A DNA stretch of 26,246 nucleotides from Patescibacteria group bacterium. GTDB lineage: Bacteria; Patescibacteriota; Minisyncoccia; Minisyncoccales; PEYH01. Positions 15,434 through 21,878 of this stretch are shown one piece after another. The notes below the pieces were generated by a model, which was not told the DNA's origin, did not search any database, and saw only the letters and a program-made list of their open reading frames with translations. A program made the position numbers and the translations under genes. How positions within the stretch are numbered: the first letter of the stretch is position 1; every line of letters starts with the position of its first letter. The DNA lies in NCBI GenBank assembly GCA_018901715.1, contig JAHIEL010000087.1, positions 1 through 26,246 of the forward strand, in the 5' to 3' direction.

Positions 15434-17167
15434 ATGTTGGAGGATAATATAACATTTTTAGGCAGAACTAATTTTAGAAATACCCAAAAGAAGTTTGGTA
15501 TTAAATTAGATGATAGAAGAAAACATGTTTATATTATCGGCAAGACAGGAATGGGCAAAACAACTCTTTTGGCGAATATGGCAGCACAAGATATTCAAGA
15601 TGGATTTGGAATGGCTTTTATTGACCCTCATGGCGAACAAGCAGAAGAACTTTTAGATTATGTGCCCAAAGAGAGAGTAAAAGATGTTGTTTATCTTAAT
15701 CCTTCAGATATTGGTTATCCGATTGGTTTTAATATTATGGAGGTAAAGGATCCAGATGTTAGGCATCTTATTGCTTCGGGCTTGATGGGTGTATTCAAGA
15801 AGATTTGGCCTGATGTTTGGTCTGCTAGAATGGAATATATTTTGAATAATTCTATTTTAGCTTTATTGGAATATCCGGGCTCTAGCTTATTGGGCATAAA
15901 TAGGATGATGGCTGATGTGGATTATAGGCAAAAAGTTATTGATAAGGTAACTGACCCAGTTATTAAGGCATTCTGGACCCAAGAATTTGCTCGCTATACA
16001 CAAAGATATGAAGTTGAGGCAACAGCAGCTATCCAGAATAAAGTAGGTCAGTTTATCTCCAATCCCTTAATTAGAAATATTCTTGGCCAAACAAAGTCAA
16101 CAATTGATATGAGGGATATAATGGATGGGGGGAAGATATTGATAGTCAATTTGTCCAAGGGCAGGATGGGTGAAGCAAACTCAATGCTTTTAGGCGCCCT
16201 AGTTATTACCAAACTTTATTTAGCCGCTATGTCCAGAGTTGAGATTAAGGAAAAAGAAAGAAAAGATTTTTTCCTTTATGTTGACGAGTTTCAGAATTTT
16301 GCCACTGAATCCTTTGCCAGCATATTATCTGAAGCTAGAAAATATCGGCTTTGCTTGATAATGGCTCATCAATATATCACCCAAATGGAAGAAATGGTTA
16401 GTGATGCTGTTTTCGGCAATGCTGGAACTATTATTAGTTTTAGAATTGGGGCTGAAGACGGTGAGTATTTAGAGAAAGAGTTTTTTCCTGTTTTTGCAGT
16501 AGGGGATTTCGTAAATCTTCCAAAGTTTAATATATATACAAAACTTATGATTGATGGTGTGGCGGGCAGACCGTTTTCTGCGGAAACCTTGCCTCCGATA
16601 CCAAAACAAGAGCATTCTTTTAGAGATGAAATTATTCAAAATACTAGGAACAAATATGCAGTAAAAAGAGAAATTATAGAGCAGGAAATTGCAGAATGGT
16701 CGGCGATTGGGATTGGGACAGTAGATAAAAATAAAAACAAAAACAAGCAACAGAATAAGAATAGTGGCGGAGACTATCGAAATAAGAATAGTGGCGGAGA
16801 TTATCGAAACAAGAGTAATAGTGGAGACAATTCAAATAGCAATAATAAGATAGATAATTTGAATAGGAATAATAACAAGCCAGAAATAATTTCTTCGCAA
16901 GAAAAATTTATTCAAACCATTTCTCTGAAAGATGCTACAGCACAAGAGCCAGTATTTTTTAGTGCTCATCATAAAAATAAAAAAAATTATTACAATCATC
17001 CCAAAGAAAAAATTGATGTATCTGGCTTAAGGGGAGCCATTGAAAGCGCAATAGATAGTAGAGAGAATCAGAATTCTAAAATAGAAGAGTATGAGAATAA
17101 AAAAATATTGCAAGATAGCGAGAAAAAGGGCTATTTAAATGCTGGCGAAAAAGTGAATTTTGATTAA
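15434..17167 (+). CDS. VirD4/TraD-like coupling ATPase
   Basis: 577 residues. Walker A is GKTGMGKT (36-43), followed by IDPHGEQAEELL (63-74). The insert (about 105-230) resembles the TraD/TrwB all-alpha domain. Walker B is FFLYVDEFQNF (279-289), followed by SEARKYRLCLIMAHQYITQM (299-318), typical of DNA-pumping coupling proteins and HerA-like ATPases. There are no transmembrane helices, so anchoring may come from the upstream protein. After about residue 430 the chain turns into an Asn/Lys/Ser-rich low-complexity linker with a nine-residue tandem repeat (KNSGGDYRN). It ends in a charged helix. Likely roles are DNA or protein transfer, or DNA uptake with type IV pili (inference); no other T4SS genes lie in the window. 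GGAG (15417-15420) lies 13 nt before the ATG. Confidence 0.85.
   Translation: MLEDNITFLGRTNFRNTQKKFGIKLDDRRKHVYIIGKTGMGKTTLLANMAAQDIQDGFGMAFIDPHGEQAEELLDYVPKERVKDVVYLNPSDIGYPIGFNIMEVKDPDVRHLIASGLMGVFKKIWPDVWSARMEYILNNSILALLEYPGSSLLGINRMMADVDYRQKVIDKVTDPVIKAFWTQEFARYTQRYEVEATAAIQNKVGQFISNPLIRNILGQTKSTIDMRDIMDGGKILIVNLSKGRMGEANSMLLGALVITKLYLAAMSRVEIKEKERKDFFLYVDEFQNFATESFASILSEARKYRLCLIMAHQYITQMEEMVSDAVFGNAGTIISFRIGAEDGEYLEKEFFPVFAVGDFVNLPKFNIYTKLMIDGVAGRPFSAETLPPIPKQEHSFRDEIIQNTRNKYAVKREIIEQEIAEWSAIGIGTVDKNKNKNKQQNKNSGGDYRNKNSGGDYRNKSNSGDNSNSNNKIDNLNRNNNKPEIISSQEKFIQTISLKDATAQEPVFFSAHHKNKKNYYNHPKEKIDVSGLRGAIESAIDSRENQNSKIEEYENKKILQDSEKKGYLNAGEKVNFD
16754..16807 (+). repeat. 27-bp tandem repeat within the ATPase gene
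   Basis: Two adjacent 27-nt units (16754-16780, 16781-16807) differ at one base and encode the NKNSGGDYR repeat. A degenerate third unit follows. In frame and therefore length-variable without frameshift. Confidence 0.85.
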
Positions 17168-17187
17168 TATATTTTACAAGGTATAAT
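17160..17187 (+). promoter_or_regulatory. promoter placed for leaderless pgk mRNA
   Basis: TTGATT (17160-17165), a 16-nt spacer and TATAAT (17182-17187). The -35 overlaps the stop codon of the ATPase gene. The -10 ends 7 nt before the pgk ATG, so the transcript begins at or one base before the ATG. Confidence 0.7.
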
Positions 17188-17194
17188 AACAACA

Positions 17195-18361
17195 ATGAAA
17201 GATATTAAAGATTTTCAATTACATAATAAGAAAGTCCTGGTAAGGACTGATTTTAATGTTCCGATTAATGATAAGCACGAGATTTTAGATGATTTTAAGA
17301 TTGTAAAGTCCCTTGCTACAATCAAATATTTGAAAGAGCAAGGCGCTAAAATTATTTTAATAAGCCATTTAGGCAGACCTCAAGAGAGTGAGAAAATTAG
17401 TTTAAGGCCAGTGGCGAAGAAATTAGAAGAATTGCTTGGGCAAAAAGTGGATTTTATAAACGATTGTATCGGGAGAGGCGCACAAAAGGCGATAGAGAAA
17501 CTCTCTTCCGGTGATATCATTTTGTTGGAAAATTTGAGATTTTTTTCTGGAGAAGAGCAGAATGATGAGACATTTGCTAAGCAATTAGCTGGGTTAGCTG
17601 AAATTTATATTAACGATGCTTTTGCTACTAGCCACAGGGCACATGCTTCTATCATAGGGATTCCAGAGTTTTTACCAAGTGGAGCTGGGCTTTTGTTAAA
17701 AGAGGAAATTACCACTTTATCTTCAATTATTAAAAATCCGAAACGGCCGTTGATAACAATTCTTGGTGGCGCAAAATTAGAAACAAAATTACCTTGTTTA
17801 ATGAATTTTTTGAACAAGGCCGATCATTTAATTATCGGTGGTATGCTTGCTCCGGTAATTTTGGCTATTCATAAAATATCCATAAGCGGACATCATTTTG
17901 AACAGGACTTAGAAGAAGAGGCAAAAAAGATTAAACTTACTGATCCTAAACTGCATATGCCTATTGACGCTTTAGTAGGGCTAAGGGATCATAAATTAGA
18001 TTATTTAAGACAAGCTGGAGTTGGAAAGATTAGAAATGAAGAGCAGATGTTTGATATTGGGCCAGAGAGCATAAGAATATTTTCTAATATAATTCAGGAG
18101 GCAAGCACAATAATTTGGAACGGCCCACTTGGTCTTATAGAAGACGAGAGGTTTGCTAATGGAACTTTAGCTATTGCTAGCGCTATTTTAAGGACTCCTG
18201 CTTTTTCAGTTGTCGGCGGAAGCGATACTAATGCTTTTTTGGCTAAAAATAATTTAAGAGATAAATTTGGTTATGTATCCACTGGCGGTGGAGCAATGCT
18301 TGAGTTTCTAAGTGGAAAGGAACTTCCCGGCATAAAGGCATTGGATTCAGAAAATGAATAA
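17195..18361 (+). CDS. pgk: phosphoglycerate kinase
   Basis: Glycolytic enzyme that transfers phosphate from 1,3-bisphosphoglycerate to ADP. At 388 residues it is of normal length. Substrate-binding elements are present: RTDFNVP (17-23), SHLGRP (57-62), ENLRF with Arg115 and the THRAHAS-like TSHRAHAS (145-152). So are the lysines of GGAKLETK (191-198) and NGPLGLIE (309-316). The nucleotide loop is unusual: GGSDTNAF (341-348) instead of the common GGGD(T/S)xAA, and the usual GKS/GTS loop after the IIGG segment reads SGHH. These keep the key Asp and Lys, so activity is likely, though nucleotide preference may differ. The recJ-like gene starts inside the last codons (8-bp overlap). Confidence 0.95.
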   Translation: MKDIKDFQLHNKKVLVRTDFNVPINDKHEILDDFKIVKSLATIKYLKEQGAKIILISHLGRPQESEKISLRPVAKKLEELLGQKVDFINDCIGRGAQKAIEKLSSGDIILLENLRFFSGEEQNDETFAKQLAGLAEIYINDAFATSHRAHASIIGIPEFLPSGAGLLLKEEITTLSSIIKNPKRPLITILGGAKLETKLPCLMNFLNKADHLIIGGMLAPVILAIHKISISGHHFEQDLEEEAKKIKLTDPKLHMPIDALVGLRDHKLDYLRQAGVGKIRNEEQMFDIGPESIRIFSNIIQEASTIIWNGPLGLIEDERFANGTLAIASAILRTPAFSVVGGSDTNAFLAKNNLRDKFGYVSTGGGAMLEFLSGKELPGIKALDSENE

Positions 18362-19556
18362 AAAACAATATTTAAAAGGAATAATTGAGGTCGCTGAAAG
18401 AACAATAAAGGCGGCGAAGAATTCTGAACAAGTTATAATTTTTGGCGATTCCGATTTAGACGGCATCGCTTCTGTTGTTATTTTAAAAGAACTTTTAGAG
18501 TTTTTAAATCCTTTATATGGAAAAGAAAATATATCAGTTTATTTTCCAAACAGAGAGATAGAGGGATACGGCTTGAGTTTTTCAGTGCTTGAGCATTTGG
18601 AAGACAGGGCGCCTGCCTTGTTATTTGTCTTAGACGCAGGGATAAGCAATTTTGAGGAAATAAAAAAAGCAAAAAAGATGGGGTTTGAAGTGATTGTGAT
18701 TGACCATCATCAAGTTTTGAAAAAATTGCCTAAAGCAGACCTTATTGTTAACCCGAAACAAAAGCAAGACAATTATCCGTTTCAGGACTTTGCTGCTGCA
18801 GGTCTTGTTTATAAGCTTGCAGAAAAAGTTTTACAAGAAAAAGAGCATCCTGATTTTTTAGAAGATCGGCTTTTAGAATTGGCTGCCTTGGCTACAATAG
18901 CTGATATGATGCCATTAGAAGGGGAGAATGGAGAGATTGTTGACCGTGGCATAGAGGCGCTTGCTACCACTCAACGACCAGGAATTTTGGCTTTAATGCA
19001 ATTGAATGATATTGATATTAATTCCGAACAAGATATTACTCAAAAGATTATTGCTCCGTTAAATACTTTTAAAATAAATAATCATATTGCTGAAAGTTAT
19101 ATCCTTCTTACTGAACCGTCTTTTCAAAAAGCCAAGAAACTGGCTCAAAAATTAATTCGCCAGACCAAAGAAAAAAAACAGGCGATTAATATGTTTGTTA
19201 GAGAATTAGAAGAAGAAATAGAAAAAAAAGATAGTAAAAAAGCTGTAATTTTTAAATATAGTAAAGCATGGAATACAGCTTACTTGGGCACAATTGCTTC
19301 CAAACTTTTAAAGCTATTTAAAAAACCGATTTTTGTCTGTAAGCAAACCGAGACAGGTGATTGTATTTGTTCTGTTCGTCTGCCAAAGCTAATGGATGGA
19401 GTTAAGGCAATGGAGACCTGTAAAGATTATTTAATAACCTACGGAGGGCATGCGCCTGCTTGCGGTTGTCGGCTAAAAGAGAAAGACCTTAATAAATTCG
19501 GTAAATGCTTAGAAAAATATTTTAAAAAATTAAAAATTGAAACTAAAAATGAGTAA
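18354..19556 (+). CDS. RecJ-like DHH/DHHA1 phosphoesterase
   Basis: 400 residues. The DHH core has FGDSDLDGIAS (30-40), VLDAG (92-96), IDHH (116-119) and ATIADMMP (180-187), all metal-binding motifs. The C-terminal DHHA1 part ends with TYGGHAPACGCRL, the GGH motif. The first motif is DSDLDG rather than the common DxDADG. It is much shorter than E. coli RecJ (577 residues), with no room for the OB-fold and the full C-terminal domain. It is a minimal form that may act as 5' single-strand exonuclease or as a nanoRNase. It overlaps pgk by 8 bp (ATGAATAA) and rnhA by 8 bp (ATGAGTAA), so translation of the three is likely coupled. Adjacency to RNase H fits RNA/DNA hybrid or primer processing (inference). 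Confidence 0.88.
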   Translation: MNKKQYLKGIIEVAERTIKAAKNSEQVIIFGDSDLDGIASVVILKELLEFLNPLYGKENISVYFPNREIEGYGLSFSVLEHLEDRAPALLFVLDAGISNFEEIKKAKKMGFEVIVIDHHQVLKKLPKADLIVNPKQKQDNYPFQDFAAAGLVYKLAEKVLQEKEHPDFLEDRLLELAALATIADMMPLEGENGEIVDRGIEALATTQRPGILALMQLNDIDINSEQDITQKIIAPLNTFKINNHIAESYILLTEPSFQKAKKLAQKLIRQTKEKKQAINMFVRELEEEIEKKDSKKAVIFKYSKAWNTAYLGTIASKLLKLFKKPIFVCKQTETGDCICSVRLPKLMDGVKAMETCKDYLITYGGHAPACGCRLKEKDLNKFGKCLEKYFKKLKIETKNE

Positions 19557-19983
19557 TTCTTCGGATTATATAATCTATACAGATGGAGCGTCAAAAGGAA
19601 ATCCAGGACCTGCTTCAATTGGAGTTGCTATATATAATAGTGCAGGCGTTCTTCTGAAAGAGTATTCTGAATTAATTGGAGAGACAACTAATAATGTTGC
19701 TGAATATCAAGCAGTTATTTTTGCTTTAAAAAAGCTCAAGGCCTTGTATGGAAAAAAGAATGCCAAAGAAAGTATTATATTAATTAATTCGGACTCAAAG
19801 CTTTTAGTAAAGCAGTTGAACGGAGAGTTTAGGTTAAAAGATGAGAAAATACAAAAACTTTTTATTGAGATATGGAATGAAAAAATGGATTTTAAACAAG
19901 TTTTATTTAAACAAATTCCAAGAGAAAAAAATCAATTAGCAGATAGCTTGGCAAATCAGGCGTTCGGAGGAGGGTTACTTTAA
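19549..19983 (+). CDS. rnhA: ribonuclease HI family protein
   Basis: Cleaves the RNA strand of RNA/DNA hybrids. The ATG at 19549 gives 144 residues and is preferred over a TTG at 19537, because family members begin shortly before the YTDGASKGNPGP strand. Catalytic residues are all present: Asp12 (TDGASKGNPG), Glu52 (TNNVAEYQAV), Asp82 (INSDSKLLV) and Asp132 (KNQLADSLAN). The basic handle of E. coli RNase HI is reduced, as in the ypdQ/RnhA-like group. It overlaps the end of the recJ-like gene and closes the pgk operon. A bidirectional terminator follows 13 nt after the stop. Confidence 0.92.
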   Translation: MSNSSDYIIYTDGASKGNPGPASIGVAIYNSAGVLLKEYSELIGETTNNVAEYQAVIFALKKLKALYGKKNAKESIILINSDSKLLVKQLNGEFRLKDEKIQKLFIEIWNEKMDFKQVLFKQIPREKNQLADSLANQAFGGGLL

Positions 19984-19996
19984 ATTTATAGTATAT

Positions 19997-20033
19997 CATC
20001 TAAAAAGCCCTCTTTTAGAGGGCTTTTTAGATG
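19997..20033. terminator. bidirectional terminator between rnhA and rnpB
   Basis: Perfect 17-bp stem (19997-20013 with 20017-20033) and a 3-nt loop. The GC core AGCCCTCT/AGAGGGCT is flanked by five A on one side and five T on the other, so it works in both directions. Its right arm overlaps the last 3 bases of the RNase P RNA P1 stem. Confidence 0.92.
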
Positions 20034-20370
20034 CCTAAGTGGCCTATAGGCCGAATTCTGTTTTAGGTGATCATCTATCTAGGCCAAGAGTTACCCCTTG
20101 GCTCGTGCGAGCTACTATATTTGCTCTTGCACCCGGGCAAGGATTTAGCCGTTTCACTCCTTGGGTTTCCCCAAAGATTCACCCCGCACATAAATTATGT
20201 GCTGGGTGCCTTTTAGCTTTCGCTTCAAGGCGTCACTGTTCGCACCTCTATCGTCACCGACGACGGGAGTTACCCGCTGCCTGTGTCAAAAAAGACAGGG
20301 TGTTCGGACCTTCCTCTCATTATCAACGCAAAGCGTTGACAAAGAGCGATCGCCTCGGCTACTTAGGCAT
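20031..20370 (-). ncRNA. rnpB: RNase P RNA, type A
   Basis: Catalytic RNA that matures tRNA 5' ends. Read on the minus strand, the ends form P1: ATGCCTAAGT (20370-20361) with ACTTAGGCAT (20040-20031), extended by AGCC/GGCC. Conserved blocks are GAGGAAGGTCCGAAC near the 5' side, AACAGTGACGCC, GGCTAAATCC...GCAAGAGCAAATA, CTTGGCCTAGATAGATGA and the 3' block ACAGAATTCGGCCTATAGG. The length, about 340 nt, is normal. The first block has G where GAGGAAAGTCC is usual. The loop that normally carries GGU for pairing with tRNA CCA appears to read GGC (20150-20148). The RNA has its own promoter, and its 3' end runs into a terminator. Confidence 0.95.
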
Positions 20371-20374
20371 TTTT

Positions 20375-20402
20375 ATTATATCAAAAATATGGGTTTTGTC
20401 AA
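20375..20402 (-). promoter_or_regulatory. consensus promoter of rnpB
   Basis: On the minus strand, TTGACA (20402-20397), a 16-nt spacer ending in TGA, and TATAAT (20380-20375). Both boxes are perfect and the -10 is extended. Start near 20368-20370 matches the 5' end of P1, which independently supports it. It is the strongest promoter in the window. Confidence 0.92.
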
Positions 20403-20408
20403 TAAGAA

Positions 20409-20434
20409 GCAGGCGCGGCCGAAGCGGCGCCTGC
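20409..20434 (-). terminator. UUCG-capped hairpin after the deoxynucleoside kinase gene
   Basis: On the minus strand, GCAGGCGC pairs with GCGCCTGC (8 bp). After one C-C mismatch a GC/GC pair closes a TTCG tetraloop. Only a weak TTCTT follows, before the rnpB -35. Probable terminator separating the kinase mRNA from rnpB. Confidence 0.65.
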
Positions 20435-20442
20435 AATAGGGA

Positions 20443-21198
20443 TTAAAGGAGGAGTCGGCTGGTTACCGGAAGCTTGGACTGGATTGCTTCAATTAGTTCA
20501 TCGGTTTGCCATTCCCGATTTCCATCCAGGCGTAGAACTGGAACCCTGATTTTACTGGCATCCAATTCTTCGGAAAGAGGATCGCCTTGCCTCAAGAATC
20601 CGTCGCTTAGAACGAGCAAAGGAGCACAGCCATCGTCGTTGATGAGCCATTGTTTATGGAGCACCTCTAACCTCTTCAGATACTGTAGCTGGATTTTTTT
20701 GATCTCTTCGTCGCGTTCTCTCTCAGGCATTCTTTCCATGCACTCTTCGGATGCTGTGTCGTAAAAAACGAAGAGGTCAGGGGTGTCGATTTTCCCCTGC
20801 ATAATAGCCAGAGCCCAGAGTTGACGATAGAGCATATGTTCCTTTGGGCTCATATCCCCGGATCGGTAACAGTTGAATGCAAAGACATTGTAGTCGCAGA
20901 ACACAGAGCGTTCAAGAATGACCTGGCTGTGATCGGTTTTAGCTAAAACCTCAGCCCAGTTCTTGGCTCTGGTTATGAAAGCAGCTGTTTGGAAAGTGTA
21001 AGCCGCCCTCTCCATATCTTCATAAAACCAATCTAGAAGATTAACTGTTTCTCCTCCTGGAAGAGGGAAGTTTCTCCAGAGAGTGACTGGCTCTTCGATG
21101 AAGTCGAATAGTTCGGATTTTGCCAATCTACGACCAATTGTGCTCTTGCCTGCGGCGATGATGCCTTCGAGTAATATCATGGTTCTATCTCCCTTCAT
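20443..21198 (-). CDS. deoxynucleoside kinase family protein
   Basis: Phosphorylates a deoxynucleoside with ATP for dNTP salvage. 251 residues. P-loop GIIAAGKST (12-20), FIEEPVTLW (33-41, with the catalytic Glu), the substrate-site ERSVFCDYNVFA (96-107) and a lid-like RMPERERDEE match the dNK/dGK/TK2 family. The base specificity is not clear. AAGGAGG (minus strand, 21212-21206) lies 7 nt before the ATG at 21198. This supports that start, though an ATG 6 codons on would give MILLEGIIAAGKST, the usual N terminus. A minus-strand promoter lies at 21285-21257. A sampled 60-base stretch is about 52% GC, far above the neighbouring core genes, suggesting transfer. Salvage suits a reduced host-dependent bacterium (inference). 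Confidence 0.87.
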   Translation of the reverse strand: MKGDRTMILLEGIIAAGKSTIGRRLAKSELFDFIEEPVTLWRNFPLPGGETVNLLDWFYEDMERAAYTFQTAAFITRAKNWAEVLAKTDHSQVILERSVFCDYNVFAFNCYRSGDMSPKEHMLYRQLWALAIMQGKIDTPDLFVFYDTASEECMERMPERERDEEIKKIQLQYLKRLEVLHKQWLINDDGCAPLLVLSDGFLRQGDPLSEELDASKIRVPVLRLDGNREWQTDELIEAIQSKLPVTSRLLL

Positions 21199-21256
21199 TC
21201 GGGAACCTCCTTAGGTTGGGTAGTGTGCAGATTAAACCTGTGTGTCAGTTTAAGTT

Positions 21257-21285
21257 ATCCTATTTCTTTCATCTCAAATAGTCAA
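21257..21285 (-). promoter_or_regulatory. promoter of the deoxynucleoside kinase gene
   Basis: On the minus strand, TTGACT (21285-21280), a 17-nt spacer and TAGGAT (21262-21257). Start near 21250, about 50 nt before the ATG. Confidence 0.6.
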
Positions 21286-21311
21286 GTTAGCCATAACTTT
21301 AAACGCAACTA

Positions 21312-21328
21312 TAGATGTTTAACATCTA
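21312..21328. other. 17-nt odd-centred palindrome upstream of the kinase promoter
   Basis: TAGATGTT, a central T, then AACATCTA: a perfect palindrome about 27 bp upstream of the kinase -35 box. Possible binding site for a dimeric regulator; no regulator gene is adjacent. Confidence 0.4.
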
Positions 21329-21336
21329 CACAATAT

Positions 21337-21378
21337 CCAGTCCGAGACCCGTTCTCGGGCCGAGAACGGGTCTCGTGT
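21337..21378. repeat. four-fold-symmetric palindrome, copy A
   Basis: CCAGTC, then CGAGACCCGTTCTCG, GGC, CGAGAACGGGTCTCG, T. The two 15-nt arms pair perfectly, and each arm is itself a hairpin with CGAGA/TCTCG and loops CCCGT or ACGGG. The 40-nt unit differs from copy B (21802-21841) by a single base. Short T-rich flank on the + strand (GTGTTTT), so terminator activity is possible. Confidence 0.85.
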
Positions 21379-21379
21379 T

Positions 21380-21398
21380 TTGGAAACCAGGTTTCCAA
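21380..21398. repeat. 19-nt perfect palindrome, second copy
   Basis: TTGGAAACC, A, GGTTTCCAA. Same motif as at 3354-3376 with the centre base changed. It immediately follows palindrome copy A. Confidence 0.65.
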
Positions 21399-21482
21399 CG
21401 GCTGATAGATAATTAAAATTGACATTCTTATAATGAGGTGTTATTTTTATTATAGAACTTTATCCGCTTAAGGAGTGAGAAT

Positions 21483-21734
21483 ATGCAAGATATCCGATTT
21501 GAAACAGTAGCAGAGTGCCGACCTCATGTTGGAGAACCGATAGAAGTCACAGTAACGATAATTCGAGATGGCAAAGGAGCCATTATTGGCTGTGATAAGA
21601 CAAGAAAGATCACGCGAAGCAGAACTCAAATTCGGTTTGATATGTTTTCCGGTACAGCTTATCTTATTCTTGATAGGCACAGTTCCTCTGCTAGACGAGA
21701 TCAGTTATACAAAGATCTCGGAGGCGAGTCATAA
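21483..21734 (+). CDS. hypothetical 83-residue protein
   Basis: Small soluble protein of unknown function, with no membrane segment or signal. The first half looks beta-rich (VGEPIEVTVTIIRDGKGAIIG), followed by a basic TRKITRSRTQIRF segment, another likely strand (GTAYLILD) and a charged tail. It might be a small OB- or SH3-like fold, but no family is recognised. The start is supported by AAGGAG (21470-21475), 7 nt before the ATG. A -35-like TTGACA (21419-21424) lies upstream without a convincing -10. A perfect terminator follows. Copies A and B of the palindrome bracket the gene. Base composition is closer to the kinase gene than to murJ. The strong ribosome binding site and terminator make it a probable real gene. 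Confidence 0.6.
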   Translation: MQDIRFETVAECRPHVGEPIEVTVTIIRDGKGAIIGCDKTRKITRSRTQIRFDMFSGTAYLILDRHSSSARRDQLYKDLGGES

Positions 21735-21747
21735 TGGCGCTAATCTT

Positions 21748-21786
21748 GGGACGAGCACAATCACGCTCGTCCCGCTCTTTTTTTTT
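21748..21786 (+). terminator. intrinsic terminator after the 83-residue gene
   Basis: GGGACGAGC (21748-21756) pairs perfectly with GCTCGTCCC (21765-21773) around an 8-nt loop. Nine T follow (21778-21786). Confidence 0.93.
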
Positions 21787-21801
21787 GCGATAAAGATCAA
21801 C

Positions 21802-21841
21802 CCAGTCCGAGACCCGTTCTCTGGCCGAGAACGGGTCTCGT
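21802..21841. repeat. four-fold-symmetric palindrome, copy B, flanked by direct repeats
   Basis: Same 40-nt unit as copy A, with one base different in the loop. Arms of 14 bp pair perfectly. On either side lies the identical 16-nt sequence TTTTTGCGATAAAGAT (21782-21797 and 21843-21858). It is followed by TCTTTTT, so it may also terminate transcription on the + strand. Confidence 0.85.
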
Positions 21842-21845
21842 CTTT

Positions 21846-21872
21846 TTGCGATAAAGATATTTATGATATAAT
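21846..21872 (+). promoter_or_regulatory. extended -10 promoter placed for leaderless murJ mRNA
   Basis: TGA then TATAAT (21867-21872), ending 6 nt before the murJ ATG. The best -35 is TTGCGA (21846-21851) with a 15-nt spacer, inside the second direct repeat next to palindrome B. Confidence 0.65.
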
Positions 21873-21878
21873 AGTCAA

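Noticed and set aside
19537..19548. Upstream TTG start for rnhA
   Set aside because: The ATG at 19549 matches the family start and produces the same 8-bp overlap style as pgk/recJ.
20039..20446. Plus-strand reading frame of 135 codons (and a shorter overlapping one)
   Set aside because: It runs antisense through the RNase P RNA gene; its residues reflect conserved RNA structure, and it has no ribosome binding site.
21223..21405. Plus-strand frame of 60 codons
   Set aside because: It covers the kinase promoter region and palindromes, with no ribosome binding site.
21337..21841. CRISPR array from the repeated palindromes
   Set aside because: Only two copies with a 425-bp gene-containing spacing, and no cas gene in the window.
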